From contig NZ_CALBWS010000026.1 of assembly GCF_937468385.1 (NCBI RefSeq), positions 19,672 to 83,671 on the forward strand: a stretch of 64,000 nt of DNA. Reading direction: 5' to 3'. The translations under genes and the position numbers were made by a program. Source of the DNA: Neobacillus rhizosphaerae. Lineage in GTDB: Bacteria; Bacillota; Bacilli; Bacillales; Cytobacillaceae. The notes under the pieces are model-generated. The model had not been told where the DNA came from. It did not search any database and saw nothing but the letters and a program-made list of their open reading frames with translations. Below are positions 26,239-34,912 of this stretch, in pieces (the stretch's first letter is position 1; the number at the start of each line of letters is the position of its first letter).

Positions 26239-26280
26239 ATAGCTCCGCTTTGCTGTAAAACAAAGTGGAGCTATTGTTAT
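26239..26280. terminator. Bidirectional terminator between dinB and zwf
   Basis: A 15-bp stem with one G-U (26239-26253 with 26261-26275) begins right after the dinB stop; zwf ends from the other side. Confidence 0.75.
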
Positions 26281-26284
26281 ATAC

Positions 26285-27778
26285 TTATTTACAAATATCC
26301 ACTTCTAAATCTGTTACAGGCCACCAGAAGTAGCCGTCTTTTTCTAAAAGTTCATCTGTTTCTTTTGGACCCATTGTCCCGGATTGATAATTCGGGAAGC
26401 TTTCTTTTGTTTTTTCCCATACCTCTGAAATTTTATCAACAAACGCCCAGGAATAGGCGACTTCGTCCCAATGTGTGAAATTAGTGGCATCGCCCCGCAT
26501 GCAATCGAAAAGAAGCTTCTCATAGCCTTCAGGAGTGTTCATCGCATGAATTCCTGTATTGGCAAAGCTTAGTTTTACCGTTTGTGCATCCAGATGACCG
26601 CCCGCCTTCTTAGCGTTCAGATGAAGGGTAATGCCCTCTTCCGGCTGAATATGAATCACAAGGAGGTTGGGATTCAGCATTTTTTCCGTTTGATAATATA
26701 AATTCATCGGAATATCTTTAAATTGAATCACAATTTTGGTTGATTTCGTTGTCATTCTTTTACCAGTTCGAATATAAAAAGGAACACCGGCCCAACGGAA
26801 ATTATCAATCATTATTTTCCCCGCCACGAAGGTTTCAGTATTGGACTCTTTGTCGACCATTGGTTCATCACGATACTTTGGAACCTGTTCATCCTCTATT
26901 GTTCCCTCACCATACTGACCACGAACAAAAAATTGATTCACTTCTTCCCCATCAACTGTTCGAAGTGCCCGAAATACTCTTACTTTTTCAGAACGAATTT
27001 CATCGGTTGTTAGTTTGATGGGTGGTTCCATCGCAAGCAATGCGACCATTTGCATCATATGGTTTTGCAGCATATCCCTTAAGGCGCCACTTGACTCATA
27101 ATATCGCCCCCGTTCTTCAACACCGAGAGTTTCACTCGAGGTAATTTGAATATTAGAGATGTAGCGGTTATTCCAAAGTGGTTCAAAAATGGCATTGGCA
27201 AAACGAATCACTTCGATATTCCGAACCATTTCTTTTCCTAAATAGTGGTCGATTCGATAAACCTCTTCCTCGGAAAATGCCGTTCTAATTTGTTTATTTA
27301 ACTCTTTAGCAGATGCTAAATCATGTCCGAATGGTTTTTCAATGACAAGCCGTTTATATCCTGTTACATCTGTCAATCCGTCTGATTTAAGATGGAGGGC
27401 AATTGGACCGAAAAATTCTGGTGCCATGGCAAGATAAAAGATGCGGTTGCCTTCAAGTTTATAATTCGTATCAATTTCATCGGCAAATTTTTTTAATGAA
27501 ACATAAGAGTTTGAATCCGCCACATCATGTGATTGATAGTAAAAATGGGAGACAAATTCATCCAAATTATCCTTATTCCCTAAGGCAGATAAAACAGAGT
27601 CTTTTACAGACTGTTGAAACTCATCATTAGAAAGGGGCCTTCTTGCAACACCAATCACGGCAAATTTATCTAATTTATTCTTCGAAAATAATCGATAAAG
27701 GGAAGGGAACAGCTTCCGTTTAGCCAAATCGCCGGTAGCTCCAAATATCATAATTAATGAAGTCATGTTTTGCTCCAC
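26285..27778 (-). CDS. zwf: Glucose-6-phosphate 1-dehydrogenase
   Basis: First enzyme of the oxidative pentose-phosphate route, giving NADPH. About 497 residues with the nucleotide motif IFGATGDLAKRKLFPSL, catalytic block YRIDHYLGKEMVRN and RWAGVPFYIRTGKRM. The longest start is GTG 27778 (AGAGG 8 bases upstream); ATG 27766, with GGAG 6 bases upstream, gives 493 residues and is equally likely. Gnd (yqjI), the neighbour in B. subtilis, is absent between dinB and zwf here. Confidence 0.95.
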   Translation of the reverse strand: MEQNMTSLIMIFGATGDLAKRKLFPSLYRLFSKNKLDKFAVIGVARRPLSNDEFQQSVKDSVLSALGNKDNLDEFVSHFYYQSHDVADSNSYVSLKKFADEIDTNYKLEGNRIFYLAMAPEFFGPIALHLKSDGLTDVTGYKRLVIEKPFGHDLASAKELNKQIRTAFSEEEVYRIDHYLGKEMVRNIEVIRFANAIFEPLWNNRYISNIQITSSETLGVEERGRYYESSGALRDMLQNHMMQMVALLAMEPPIKLTTDEIRSEKVRVFRALRTVDGEEVNQFFVRGQYGEGTIEDEQVPKYRDEPMVDKESNTETFVAGKIMIDNFRWAGVPFYIRTGKRMTTKSTKIVIQFKDIPMNLYYQTEKMLNPNLLVIHIQPEEGITLHLNAKKAGGHLDAQTVKLSFANTGIHAMNTPEGYEKLLFDCMRGDATNFTHWDEVAYSWAFVDKISEVWEKTKESFPNYQSGTMGPKETDELLEKDGYFWWPVTDLEVDICK

Positions 27779-27918
27779 GTTTGAAACCTCTCTTCGTATG
27801 CATATTTTTGCTTATGTATTTTTCGATACAAATAATAGTTTATCTGTTTCTTTTAGATTTCACAAAAGTATTGATTTGCATGTAACAAATAAAAACAAAC
27901 ATGAGGTTCACCTAAATC

Positions 27919-27942
27919 GTGTAAAAAACGAGTTTTTTACAC
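27919..27942. promoter_or_regulatory. Perfect 11-bp dyad in the zwf-rnz divergent region
   Basis: The 308 bases 27779-28086 have no gene. GTGTAAAAAAC (27919-27929) and GTTTTTTACAC (27932-27942) flank a GA dinucleotide. It lies ~140 bases from each start codon. I do not recognise the cognate regulator; a repressor operator is likelier than a hairpin because the centre is too short for a loop. A possible zwf promoter (minus strand TTGTGA-N17-TAAACT) lies between the dyad and zwf. Confidence 0.5.
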
Positions 27943-27985
27943 TACAATTGGATATACGGATTCGTTTTTGTGGCTCTCCACCCCA

Positions 27986-28005
27986 TTTCCACACAATAGT
28001 GGAAA
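27986..28005. other. Second inverted repeat upstream of rnz
   Basis: TTTCCAC (27986-27992) and GTGGAAA (27999-28005) with the 6-base spacer ACAATA. It could be a hairpin in the rnz leader or an operator; nothing decides. Confidence 0.35.
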
Positions 28006-28086
28006 AGGGCAGAGAGAAATTGAGAGGAGTTTGTGCTATATTTATCCATAGATGATTAAGGAACGGTGAAGAGAGGAGTTTTGTTT

Positions 28087-29010
28087 GTGGACATATTTTT
28101 CTTAGGAACGGGTGCAGGCATGCCGGCAAAGCTGCGCAATGTTACGTCAATTGCATTCAAATTACTTGAGGAGCGGGGGGCTGTTTGGCTGTTTGATGCC
28201 GGTGAAGCCACGCAACATCAAATTTTACATACTTCGATAAAACCACGGCGGATAGAAAAAATTTTTATTACCCATCTTCATGGTGATCATATTTACGGAC
28301 TGCCTGGTTTGTTATCTAGTCGTTCATTTCAAGGTGGGGAATCAGAGATAACGGTTTATGGTCCGAAAGGGATTAAAGAATATCTTCATGTTAGTCTTTC
28401 CGTAAGCCAGACTTATTTAAAATATCCGTTGAAGGTTACCGAAATCGATGAGGGCGTTATTTTTGAGGATGACCAGTTTACGGTGGAGGCTCGGTTGCTT
28501 GATCATGGAATTCCTTCTTTTGGCTATCGGATTGTAGAAAAGGACAGGCCTGGTACCTTGCTTGCTGATAAGCTGATGGAAGCAGGTGTTCAACCGGGCC
28601 CGATTTTTAGAAAAATAAAAAATGGTGAGGTTGTCACACTTGAAGATGGCCGGGTGATCGAGCCGAGTAAGTTTGTTGGACCTGAGCAAAAGGGAAGAGT
28701 TGTGGCGATTCTTGGGGATACAAGGTACTGCGAAAGGTCGATTTTGTTAGCCAAGAATGCTGACCTTTTGATTCATGAAGCAACCTTCTCCAAAGGGGAG
28801 GAGAAGTTGGCCTACGATTATTTTCATTCAACGACCCATCAGGCTGCCGATATTGCGAAGCAGGCGGATTGTAAACAGCTGTATCTGACTCATATAAGCT
28901 CGCGTTACGATCGAAATGCCTGGCGAGAATTAGTAGATGAAGCAAAGGAAATATTTCCGAATACGGACATTGCTGAGGATTTTAAAGAAATAAACATACC
29001 ACTCAAGTGA
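28087..29010 (+). CDS. rnz: Ribonuclease Z
   Basis: tRNA 3'-end endonuclease of the metallo-beta-lactamase fold. Motifs in order: FLGTGAGMPAKLRNVTS, FDAGEATQHQI, THLHGDHIYGLPGLL (HxHxDH metal site), LLDHGIPSFGYR, GDTRYCERS and HEATFSKGE. Start chosen as GTG 28087, 8 bases after GAGAGGAG, giving 307 residues, the same as B. subtilis RnZ; the frame is open to 28066 but that codon precedes the ribosome site. Confidence 0.95.
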   Translation: MDIFFLGTGAGMPAKLRNVTSIAFKLLEERGAVWLFDAGEATQHQILHTSIKPRRIEKIFITHLHGDHIYGLPGLLSSRSFQGGESEITVYGPKGIKEYLHVSLSVSQTYLKYPLKVTEIDEGVIFEDDQFTVEARLLDHGIPSFGYRIVEKDRPGTLLADKLMEAGVQPGPIFRKIKNGEVVTLEDGRVIEPSKFVGPEQKGRVVAILGDTRYCERSILLAKNADLLIHEATFSKGEEKLAYDYFHSTTHQAADIAKQADCKQLYLTHISSRYDRNAWRELVDEAKEIFPNTDIAEDFKEINIPLK

Positions 29011-29013
29011 AAT

Positions 29014-29106
29014 AAAAAAGCACTCACCAATTTTGAACTGCACCCTCATTGTTAGACAAATTCTAACAATGAGGGTGCAGTTCAGTTTTCTGGTAAGTGC
29101 TTTTTT
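29014..29106 (+). terminator. Terminator of rnz with a second perfect inverted repeat nested in its loop
   Basis: Outer arms 29014-29029 and 29091-29106 pair with one mismatch and end in T6, a normal terminator. Between them lies a perfect 23-bp inverted repeat (29034-29056 with 29062-29084, loop CAAAT) containing CTGCACCCTCATTG. The nesting looks like insertion of a small palindromic element into a terminator loop. Confidence 0.85.
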
Positions 29107-29144
29107 ACGTTTTATACTATTAGGATTTATATCGGAATTTTAGA

Positions 29145-29190
29145 ATTGTCCAGGGCAAGAGCCCTAGCGACTAGAGTGTTCGTGCTTTTC
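29145..29190 (-). repeat. Degenerate minus-strand copy of the GAAAAGC...CTGGACAAT repeat
   Basis: Read on the minus strand it begins GAAAAGCACGAAC and ends GCCCTGGACAAT. It abuts the stop of namA. Confidence 0.45.
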
Positions 29191-30210
29191 TTATACCCAG
29201 CCGCGTTCGTATTGTTTTGGTGCTTCTATGCTAATGCCCAATTCTTTTGCGGCTGTTCTCGGCCAGTAGGGGTCACGCAGTAATTCACGAGCTAGGAATA
29301 CTAAATCCGCTCGATCATTTTGTAAAATTTCCTCAGCCTGGATCCCTGAAGTGATTAAGCCGACTGCACCAGTTGAAATGTCAGCACCTTTCTTAATCGT
29401 CTCAGAATAGGGTACCTGATAGCCTGGATAGACATGAATAGGTGCTGGAACAACTGCTCCTGAGCTTACATCAATTAAATCGACACCTTGCTCCTTCATC
29501 CACTCAGCAAAAGTTATGTAATCTTCGGCAGTTAATCCTTCTTCATGATAATCATGAGCAGAGACCCTTACAATTAACGGACCGTTCCAAACCGTTTTAA
29601 CGGCATCAATCACTTCACGGAGGAGGCGGTAGCGGTTATCAGTGGACCCTCCATATTCATCACTTCTTTTATTTGAAAGTGGGGAGAGGAATTCGTTAAT
29701 CAAATAACCGTGCGCACCGTGAATCTCAATCACATCGAAACCAGCTTTGGCGGCACGTTCTGCTCCTGTTTTAAATGCCTCCACCGTATCGGCAATATCC
29801 GTTTTTGTCATTTCCTTAGGTGTTTTCATTTTTTCATTGAAAGGTAATGCGGAAGGAGCCAAAATTTCACCTTCTAACACTGCTTTTCGGCCGGCATGGG
29901 CAAGTTGAATTCCCATTTTGGCTCCGTGCTCTTTTCCCAGTGCGACAAGCTCTTGGAAACCGTCAACATGGTCATCGCTCCAAATGCCTAAATCTTGCGG
30001 CGAAATCCTCCCCTGAGGTGTTACCGCCGTTGCTTCGACGATGATGAGGCCAACCTGGCCAACTGCTCTACTTGTGTAGTGGGTGCGATGCCAGTTTTGC
30101 ACATGCCCGTCTTCGTTATGGCTGGAATACACGCACATTGGGGACATGACAATTCTGTTTTTTAAGGTGACACCCTTTATCGTAAAGGGTGAAAATAATT
30201 TTGCTGGCAT
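29191..30210 (-). CDS. namA: NADPH dehydrogenase of the Old Yellow Enzyme family
   Basis: FMN enzyme that reduces activated C=C bonds of enones and nitro compounds; YqjM type. The 339-residue protein shows VMSPMCVYSS (Cys26, which tunes FMN in YqjM), IQLAHAGRKA, IEIHGAHGYLINEFLSPLSNKRSDEYGG (His pair for substrate binding) and LARELLRDPYWP. GGAGGGTTTTC precedes the ATG at 30210. Length and position match B. subtilis yqjM. Confidence 0.95.
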   Translation of the reverse strand: MPAKLFSPFTIKGVTLKNRIVMSPMCVYSSHNEDGHVQNWHRTHYTSRAVGQVGLIIVEATAVTPQGRISPQDLGIWSDDHVDGFQELVALGKEHGAKMGIQLAHAGRKAVLEGEILAPSALPFNEKMKTPKEMTKTDIADTVEAFKTGAERAAKAGFDVIEIHGAHGYLINEFLSPLSNKRSDEYGGSTDNRYRLLREVIDAVKTVWNGPLIVRVSAHDYHEEGLTAEDYITFAEWMKEQGVDLIDVSSGAVVPAPIHVYPGYQVPYSETIKKGADISTGAVGLITSGIQAEEILQNDRADLVFLARELLRDPYWPRTAAKELGISIEAPKQYERGWV

Positions 30211-30284
30211 TTGAAAACCCTCCTATCATTAATTACCCACTAATAGTATAGCAAATGGAGTAAAAATAATGTGAAATCTAGCTT

Positions 30285-31424
30285 TTATTCCTTCTCCCTA
30301 AGCTCACTTAAGCGGTAGGTTGTACCTCGCCAAACAATTCCTTCACGTCTAAAAGTAAGATAGCTAGCCCGCATTATGGAATAAATAAACAGTAAAGCCG
30401 TAATCGGAAAAACAAGAAACAAGGCAGGTGAAAAAACGGTCATTCTCCTAATAATCATTACATACAATATTCCGCTTGCGATAATATTCCCTAAGCTTAG
30501 GAGGGCAACCATTTTATCTGCTGAAAAAACGGTTAAAAACGGAAGAACATGGGTGACAAATACACCAAAGACTGAAAAAAACACCATGCTGATTCGATAA
30601 TTTAATCCAGCAAATGTGTTTTTTTCAAGCCCGACCAAGGCCTCTTTCAAACTTCCATACCATTCGACCTCAATAAGCTGAAGTGCGGTAACAATTCTTT
30701 GCCGATAACCAGCTTTTTTCATTTTCATTCCCAGTTGCAAATCATCATCTGGCCTCATTTTAATCCTTTCATGTGTTCCAAACGCTTCATAGGAGGCTTT
30801 TGAAACAAGGTTGAATGCTCCAATACCAGTTCCTGTTTTTGACTTAGGATTATTCGCTAACCACGGACGCTTAAAATAGGAAAATCCGAAAAGAAAAAAA
30901 GCGACAAACGATTTTAGCCAAAAACGATTTGCATTTAAGTTGGGGGCTGCGGTTAAATGATCGAGCTGGTACCTCTCAAAATAATGCAGTGCTTTAGCAA
31001 ATGCTTCCTTTTCATATTTAACATCGGCATCCGTAAACAATAGCCACTTTCCTGAAGCTTGAAGTGTCCCTTTATACAGTGCATGATTTTTTCCAAGCCA
31101 CCCTTCAGGCAAATCAGCTATATGGAGCACTTTTATTCTTGAGTCAATGGTTGCTAATTCGTCGATAATTTTTCCGGTTTCATCATTGGAGCGGTCATTT
31201 ACCAGAATCCATTCGACATTTTCATATGTTTGTTTCAGTTGACTCAGAATACTCATCTTAATTTGCTTTTCTTCATTTCGTGCGGCAACAATCACTGATA
31301 ACAATGATCCATTTTTAAGACCTTCTTCTTTTTCAAGGGAATCTATATTTTTTAATCCAAACAGTGCATCAAAGATAAATACAATCCAAACAAGAATGCC
31401 TAATGTGTATAAAACGGTTAGCAT
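30285..31424 (-). CDS. Membrane-anchored family 2 glycosyltransferase
   Basis: A 379-residue GT-A enzyme. One N-terminal membrane helix (residues ~3-22), then the nucleotide-sugar domain with SVIVAARNEEKQI, ILVNDRSNDET and the metal motif FTDADV, the acceptor-side motif RPDDDLQLG, and three C-terminal membrane segments (~275-360). The layout resembles HpnB-like and carotenoid (CrtQ-like) glycosyltransferases. Acceptor and sugar are unknown. It sits between namA and proI on the same strand, probably cotranscribed with neither. Confidence 0.8.
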   Translation of the reverse strand: MLTVLYTLGILVWIVFIFDALFGLKNIDSLEKEEGLKNGSLLSVIVAARNEEKQIKMSILSQLKQTYENVEWILVNDRSNDETGKIIDELATIDSRIKVLHIADLPEGWLGKNHALYKGTLQASGKWLLFTDADVKYEKEAFAKALHYFERYQLDHLTAAPNLNANRFWLKSFVAFFLFGFSYFKRPWLANNPKSKTGTGIGAFNLVSKASYEAFGTHERIKMRPDDDLQLGMKMKKAGYRQRIVTALQLIEVEWYGSLKEALVGLEKNTFAGLNYRISMVFFSVFGVFVTHVLPFLTVFSADKMVALLSLGNIIASGILYVMIIRRMTVFSPALFLVFPITALLFIYSIMRASYLTFRREGIVWRGTTYRLSELREKE

Positions 31425-31483
31425 GGTTCACACTTCCCAGTTTTTTAATCCTAGTTTAATGGAACATACGGGAAAATTCCAAT

Positions 31484-32329
31484 TTAATACGGTAAATTGG
31501 ATGTCTCAAGCTGTGAACTTAATGCAGCACCCATTTTTTTAGATTGGGCAGTTGCTGCTTTAATACAAGAAATAAACGCTTGCTGAACTCCGTTTTCCTC
31601 TAGAATCCGTATTCCTGCCTCTGTTGTTCCTCCAGGGCTAGTTACTTCTTTACGCAGCTCTGTTGCTGATTTGCTGGATTTTTTCACCATCTCTGCTGCT
31701 CCCAGTAGTGTTTGCACAATTAATTCACTGGCCATTTGCTGATCAAGGCCGACCTCAACGGCACTTTTTTCCATCGCTTCGATAAGATAATAGATATAGG
31801 CAGGTCCGCTTCCGGATAGCCCTGTTACGGCATCCAACTGCTCTTCTTCAACAAAAGAAGTTAAGCCAACTGTTCCAAAGAGGATTTTTGTTGTTTCTAT
31901 TTGCTGATCGGTAACACGATTATTTACCGCAACAGCAGTTGCTGATTTGCCAACAGCGGCTGACGTGTTTGGCATTGACCTTACAATCGCAAGCGGTATT
32001 CTTGCTAAAGCTTCAATCGTGCTCATGGATACACCAGCTAAAACAGAAACCACCAGCATTCGCTCAGATAAGTATGCTCGAATTGATTGAATGGCAGTTG
32101 CTGCATCCTTTGGCTTCATCGCCAACATTACAAGGTCCGCGCCGTCGAAAAGAGCATTTAAATCATACGTACTTTGGACACCATATCGTTCGCTAAGATT
32201 AACCAGTCTTTTTTCATTTGAATTGTTTGTCACCCAGATATTTTTTCTATCAATTACATCGTTTTCTAGAATTCCAGAAATAAATGCTTCAGCCATTGAC
32301 CCTGCGCCAACAATCACCATTTTTTTCAT
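31484..32329 (-). CDS. proI: Pyrroline-5-carboxylate reductase
   Basis: Last step of proline synthesis, reducing P5C with NADPH. A 281-residue protein with the Rossmann motif VIVGAGSMAEA, AMKPKD, SVLAGVSM, RSMPNTSAAVG and the signature DAVTGLSGSGPAYIYYLIEAM...TSPGGTTEAGI. The start ATG at 32329 has AAGGAGGAAC just upstream; the open frame extends back into the T-box leader and is not coding there. Controlled by the proline T-box at 32408-32660. Confidence 0.95.
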   Translation of the reverse strand: MKKMVIVGAGSMAEAFISGILENDVIDRKNIWVTNNSNEKRLVNLSERYGVQSTYDLNALFDGADLVMLAMKPKDAATAIQSIRAYLSERMLVVSVLAGVSMSTIEALARIPLAIVRSMPNTSAAVGKSATAVAVNNRVTDQQIETTKILFGTVGLTSFVEEEQLDAVTGLSGSGPAYIYYLIEAMEKSAVEVGLDQQMASELIVQTLLGAAEMVKKSSKSATELRKEVTSPGGTTEAGIRILEENGVQQAFISCIKAATAQSKKMGAALSSQLETSNLPY

Positions 32330-32350
32330 AAATGTTCCTCCTTTTTTTCT

Positions 32351-32402
32351 AATGTCTAGTTCCAGCACCCAGTGGCTAGTGTACTTCGCGCCTCCGCTTT
32401 TC
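32351..32402 (-). repeat. Minus-strand copy of the GAAAAGCG repeat inside the proI leader
   Basis: On the minus strand it starts GAAAAGCGGAGGCGCG and ends GAACTAGACATT. It is placed between the T-box terminator and the proI ribosome site, so every proI mRNA carries it. Confidence 0.55.
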
Positions 32403-32407
32403 TTAAA

Positions 32408-32660
32408 AAAACAAAAAGACCCTTCATCCATAAAGGACGAAAGGTTTAGATTCCGCGGTACCACCTTCATTTACCTTGATTTTTAAAAAATTACCAAGGC
32501 TCACTCGACTCCGATAACGCCGGATGTGCGTTAGGTTTTCCTAAATGCTCCTAAGGTAGGTTCAATGATTAAGAGGGCGGTGAAGTCTCTCAGCCTTTTG
32601 AACTTCACTCTCTATCGCCATTTCTCATTTACTGGCCTTATTCATCGCTTTCAATCAAAT
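32408..32660 (-). promoter_or_regulatory. T-box riboswitch, proline-specific, upstream of proI
   Basis: On the minus strand the T-box sequence GGTGGTACCGCGG is at 32453-32465, preceded by a long stem I region with AGAGAG-type bulge sequence. The likely specifier is CCT (32558-32560) in GAACCTACC, a proline codon followed by the usual A. A terminator (AAACCTTTCGTCC with GGATGAAGGGTCT, then T-run) lies at 32408-32446 and competes with the antiterminator. Uncharged tRNA-Pro should switch proI on. Confidence 0.93.
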
Positions 32661-32680
32661 CAAATCAAATTTTAATTGTG

Positions 32681-32710
32681 ATTATGCAAGATGAACAGCC
32701 AGTCTGTCAA
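32681..32710 (-). promoter_or_regulatory. Sigma-A promoter of the T-box/proI transcript
   Basis: Minus strand TTGACA (32705-32710), 18-base spacer, CATAAT (32681-32686), placed just upstream of stem I. Confidence 0.75.
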
Positions 32711-32865
32711 GAGGAATATTTACAGAATTTTTTGTTTTTTAAAAATAAACTATGCAGAAATAATGACAATGGGTGAAAAAATCGCTACACTTTATTTTAT
32801 ATAGTAATTGTCAAAAAATGTTCACATGATTTCTTTATCCAACAATAAGGTTAGGAGTTTTTTGA

Positions 32866-33828
32866 ATGACAGAATGGAAAGACGGAATAGCCAAGATTAC
32901 CTTACCAACTCCTTTTCCGGTCGGGGATGTAAATGTTTATTTGGTTCAAGGAGAGCGGTTAACGCTTGTTGACACAGGGGTGAAAACGGAAGAGTCATGG
33001 AATTCACTTACAGAGCAAATGGCTGATTTACATTTAAGCCCTAAGGATATTGAGCAAGTGGTTCTTACTCATCATCATCCTGACCACGTGGGGATGCTCG
33101 ACTTTTTCCCTGATTCATTAGAGATTTATGGTCATCCGCTGAATGAAAGATGGATCCATCCAACTGAAGCCTTTTTTCAAGAACAAGAGGATTTTTTTGG
33201 AGTTCTTTTTCACGAGTTTGGGCTGCCTAAGGAATATTTTCCCTTGCTTTCTAAGTTAAGAAAAACATTGAAGTATTCCTGTAATCGTTCACTGACTGGA
33301 CATCTCGTTGAAGGGATGATCCCTCTTGGGCTTAGTGAGTGGCAGGTTATTGAAACACCTGGTCATGCCCAAAGTCAAATTGCTCTTTTTCGGGAACAGG
33401 ATGGAATATTGATTGGCGGTGATCTGATCTTAGCACATATCTCACCGAATCCATTGCTCGAGCCTCCTGTGCCTGGTGGAAAAGAAAGACCAAAGCCACA
33501 GTTGCAACATAATGCTTCAATGAAGAAGCTATTGTCTTACCCGATTCAATGTGTCTATACGGGGCATGGCAAAGAGGTTTACAGGTTAGCAGATCTGATT
33601 GAAAAAAGACTTTCGCGACAGCATGAGCGGGCGATGACGGTCAACAACTGGCTGAAAGAAGAGCAACTCACCGTTTTTGAAATCTGCAAACGCCTATTTC
33701 CGTCTGTCTATCAACGCGAACCGATGTTAACGATGTCAGAAACAGTGGCCCAGCTTGACTATTTATCATCCATCGGGGAAATTATTAGTAAGGATAGTCA
33801 GCCCATGCTATATCAAGCGAAGTCTTAA
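32866..33828 (+). CDS. yqjP: MBL-fold metallo-hydrolase YqjP
   Basis: A 320-residue glyoxalase-II-like metallo-beta-lactamase protein. Metal motif THHHPDHVGML (HxHxDH), second His in ETPGHAQSQ, bridging Asp in IGGDLILA and the last His in YTGHGKEV. The C-terminal ~80 residues form a helical extension with EQLTVFEICKRLF. GTTAGGAG precedes ATG 32866. The substrate is unknown; homologue of B. subtilis yqjP in the same place. yqjQ follows after 33 bases. Confidence 0.86.
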   Translation: MTEWKDGIAKITLPTPFPVGDVNVYLVQGERLTLVDTGVKTEESWNSLTEQMADLHLSPKDIEQVVLTHHHPDHVGMLDFFPDSLEIYGHPLNERWIHPTEAFFQEQEDFFGVLFHEFGLPKEYFPLLSKLRKTLKYSCNRSLTGHLVEGMIPLGLSEWQVIETPGHAQSQIALFREQDGILIGGDLILAHISPNPLLEPPVPGGKERPKPQLQHNASMKKLLSYPIQCVYTGHGKEVYRLADLIEKRLSRQHERAMTVNNWLKEEQLTVFEICKRLFPSVYQREPMLTMSETVAQLDYLSSIGEIISKDSQPMLYQAKS

Positions 33829-33861
33829 GACGAACGGGGCCAACTCAGATGAGGTGTTAAA

Positions 33862-34659
33862 ATGGTAAGGGAGCAATTAAAAGGGAAAAATATTGTCATT
33901 ACCGGTGCATCCGGAGGAATCGGTGCGGAAATCGCCAAGCTATGTGCGGCAAGCGGGGCGAGTCTCGTCTTGCTGGCGCGGAGTATTGATAAGCTGCAGC
34001 AGCTGCAGTCCGAACTGCAGCAAAAGCATCAAGTGAAAGTGGATGTTTTCCAGCTTGATGTGTCTGATACAGAAAAAGTGCAAGCAGTTTTTGAACAAAT
34101 TTTTGAGAAAGTTGATCAAATAGATATCCTTGTAAATAATGCCGGCTTTGGGGTATTCCGTGAAGCCCATGAAGCAACCATGGATGAGATCAAAGGGATG
34201 TTTGACGTAAATGTGGTTGGGCTAATGGCATGCACAAGCATGGTCTTGCCAAAGATGCGTGCACGTCGTTTTGGCCATATTATTAATATAGCTTCCCAGG
34301 CTGGTAAAATTGCTACCCCAAAATCGAGTGTCTATTCAGCGACGAAGCACGCCGTACTTGGCTATACGAATTCACTGAGGATGGAGCTTGCCGATTATAA
34401 TGTCATGGTTACATCGGTAAATCCAGGTCCAATTGCCACCAACTTTTTTAATATTGCCGATGAAAAAGGTACTTATGTAAAAAATGTACAGCGGTTCATA
34501 CTCCAGCCTGAATATGTCGCTCGGAAGATCGTTGATAGCATGCTGACGAAAACAAGGGAAATCAATCTACCGCGTTGGATGAACATGGGAAGCGCGGTGT
34601 ATGTTCTCTTTCCACGATTGTTTGAGCGAATTGGTAAGAAGGTGCTTAACCGAAAATAG
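33862..34659 (+). CDS. yqjQ: Short-chain dehydrogenase/reductase YqjQ
   Basis: A 265-residue classical SDR with cofactor motif TGASGGIG, NNAGFG, catalytic Ser in INIASQAGK and the YSATK pair, then the PGPIATNF loop. A hydrophobic, basic C-terminus (YVLFPRLFERIGKKVLNRK) suggests membrane contact, as in DltE-like members. GAGGTG precedes ATG 33862. The substrate is unknown. Probably in an operon with yqjP. Confidence 0.88.
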   Translation: MVREQLKGKNIVITGASGGIGAEIAKLCAASGASLVLLARSIDKLQQLQSELQQKHQVKVDVFQLDVSDTEKVQAVFEQIFEKVDQIDILVNNAGFGVFREAHEATMDEIKGMFDVNVVGLMACTSMVLPKMRARRFGHIINIASQAGKIATPKSSVYSATKHAVLGYTNSLRMELADYNVMVTSVNPGPIATNFFNIADEKGTYVKNVQRFILQPEYVARKIVDSMLTKTREINLPRWMNMGSAVYVLFPRLFERIGKKVLNRK

Positions 34660-34763
34660 GGGATTTTTATAATCTTATACTTCGTAAGAACTTTTAAAAT
34701 TTTGCTGTCTTTAAAATAATTCTTTAATTTTTTTACTTTGCTTTAACCATCTGAAATATTCAA

Positions 34764-34796
34764 AAAAGGGCCTCTCCGAAATACGGAAAGGCCCTT
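34764..34796 (+). terminator. Hairpin terminator after yqjQ
   Basis: AAGGGCC pairs with GGCCCTT, with an inner TCCG/CGGA stem; the T-rich tail is weak (TTACTATTATT). The rest of 34660-34912 holds only a TATAAT (34869-34874) that may serve the next gene. Confidence 0.65.
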
Positions 34797-34912
34797 ACTA
34801 TTATTCCGATGAATGACTAGTCGCTTTTGGAAAAAAAAATTATCAATTCCAAAATCTATGAAATGAGTTATAATTTTGGTAGATTAATAAACTTTAAAGG
34901 GGCAGCTTAAAA

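Noticed and set aside
32330..32470. 47-residue N-terminal extension of ProI
   Set aside because: It runs through the T-box terminator and the repeat; the ATG at 32329 has a strong ribosome site and the protein then begins at the Rossmann strand.
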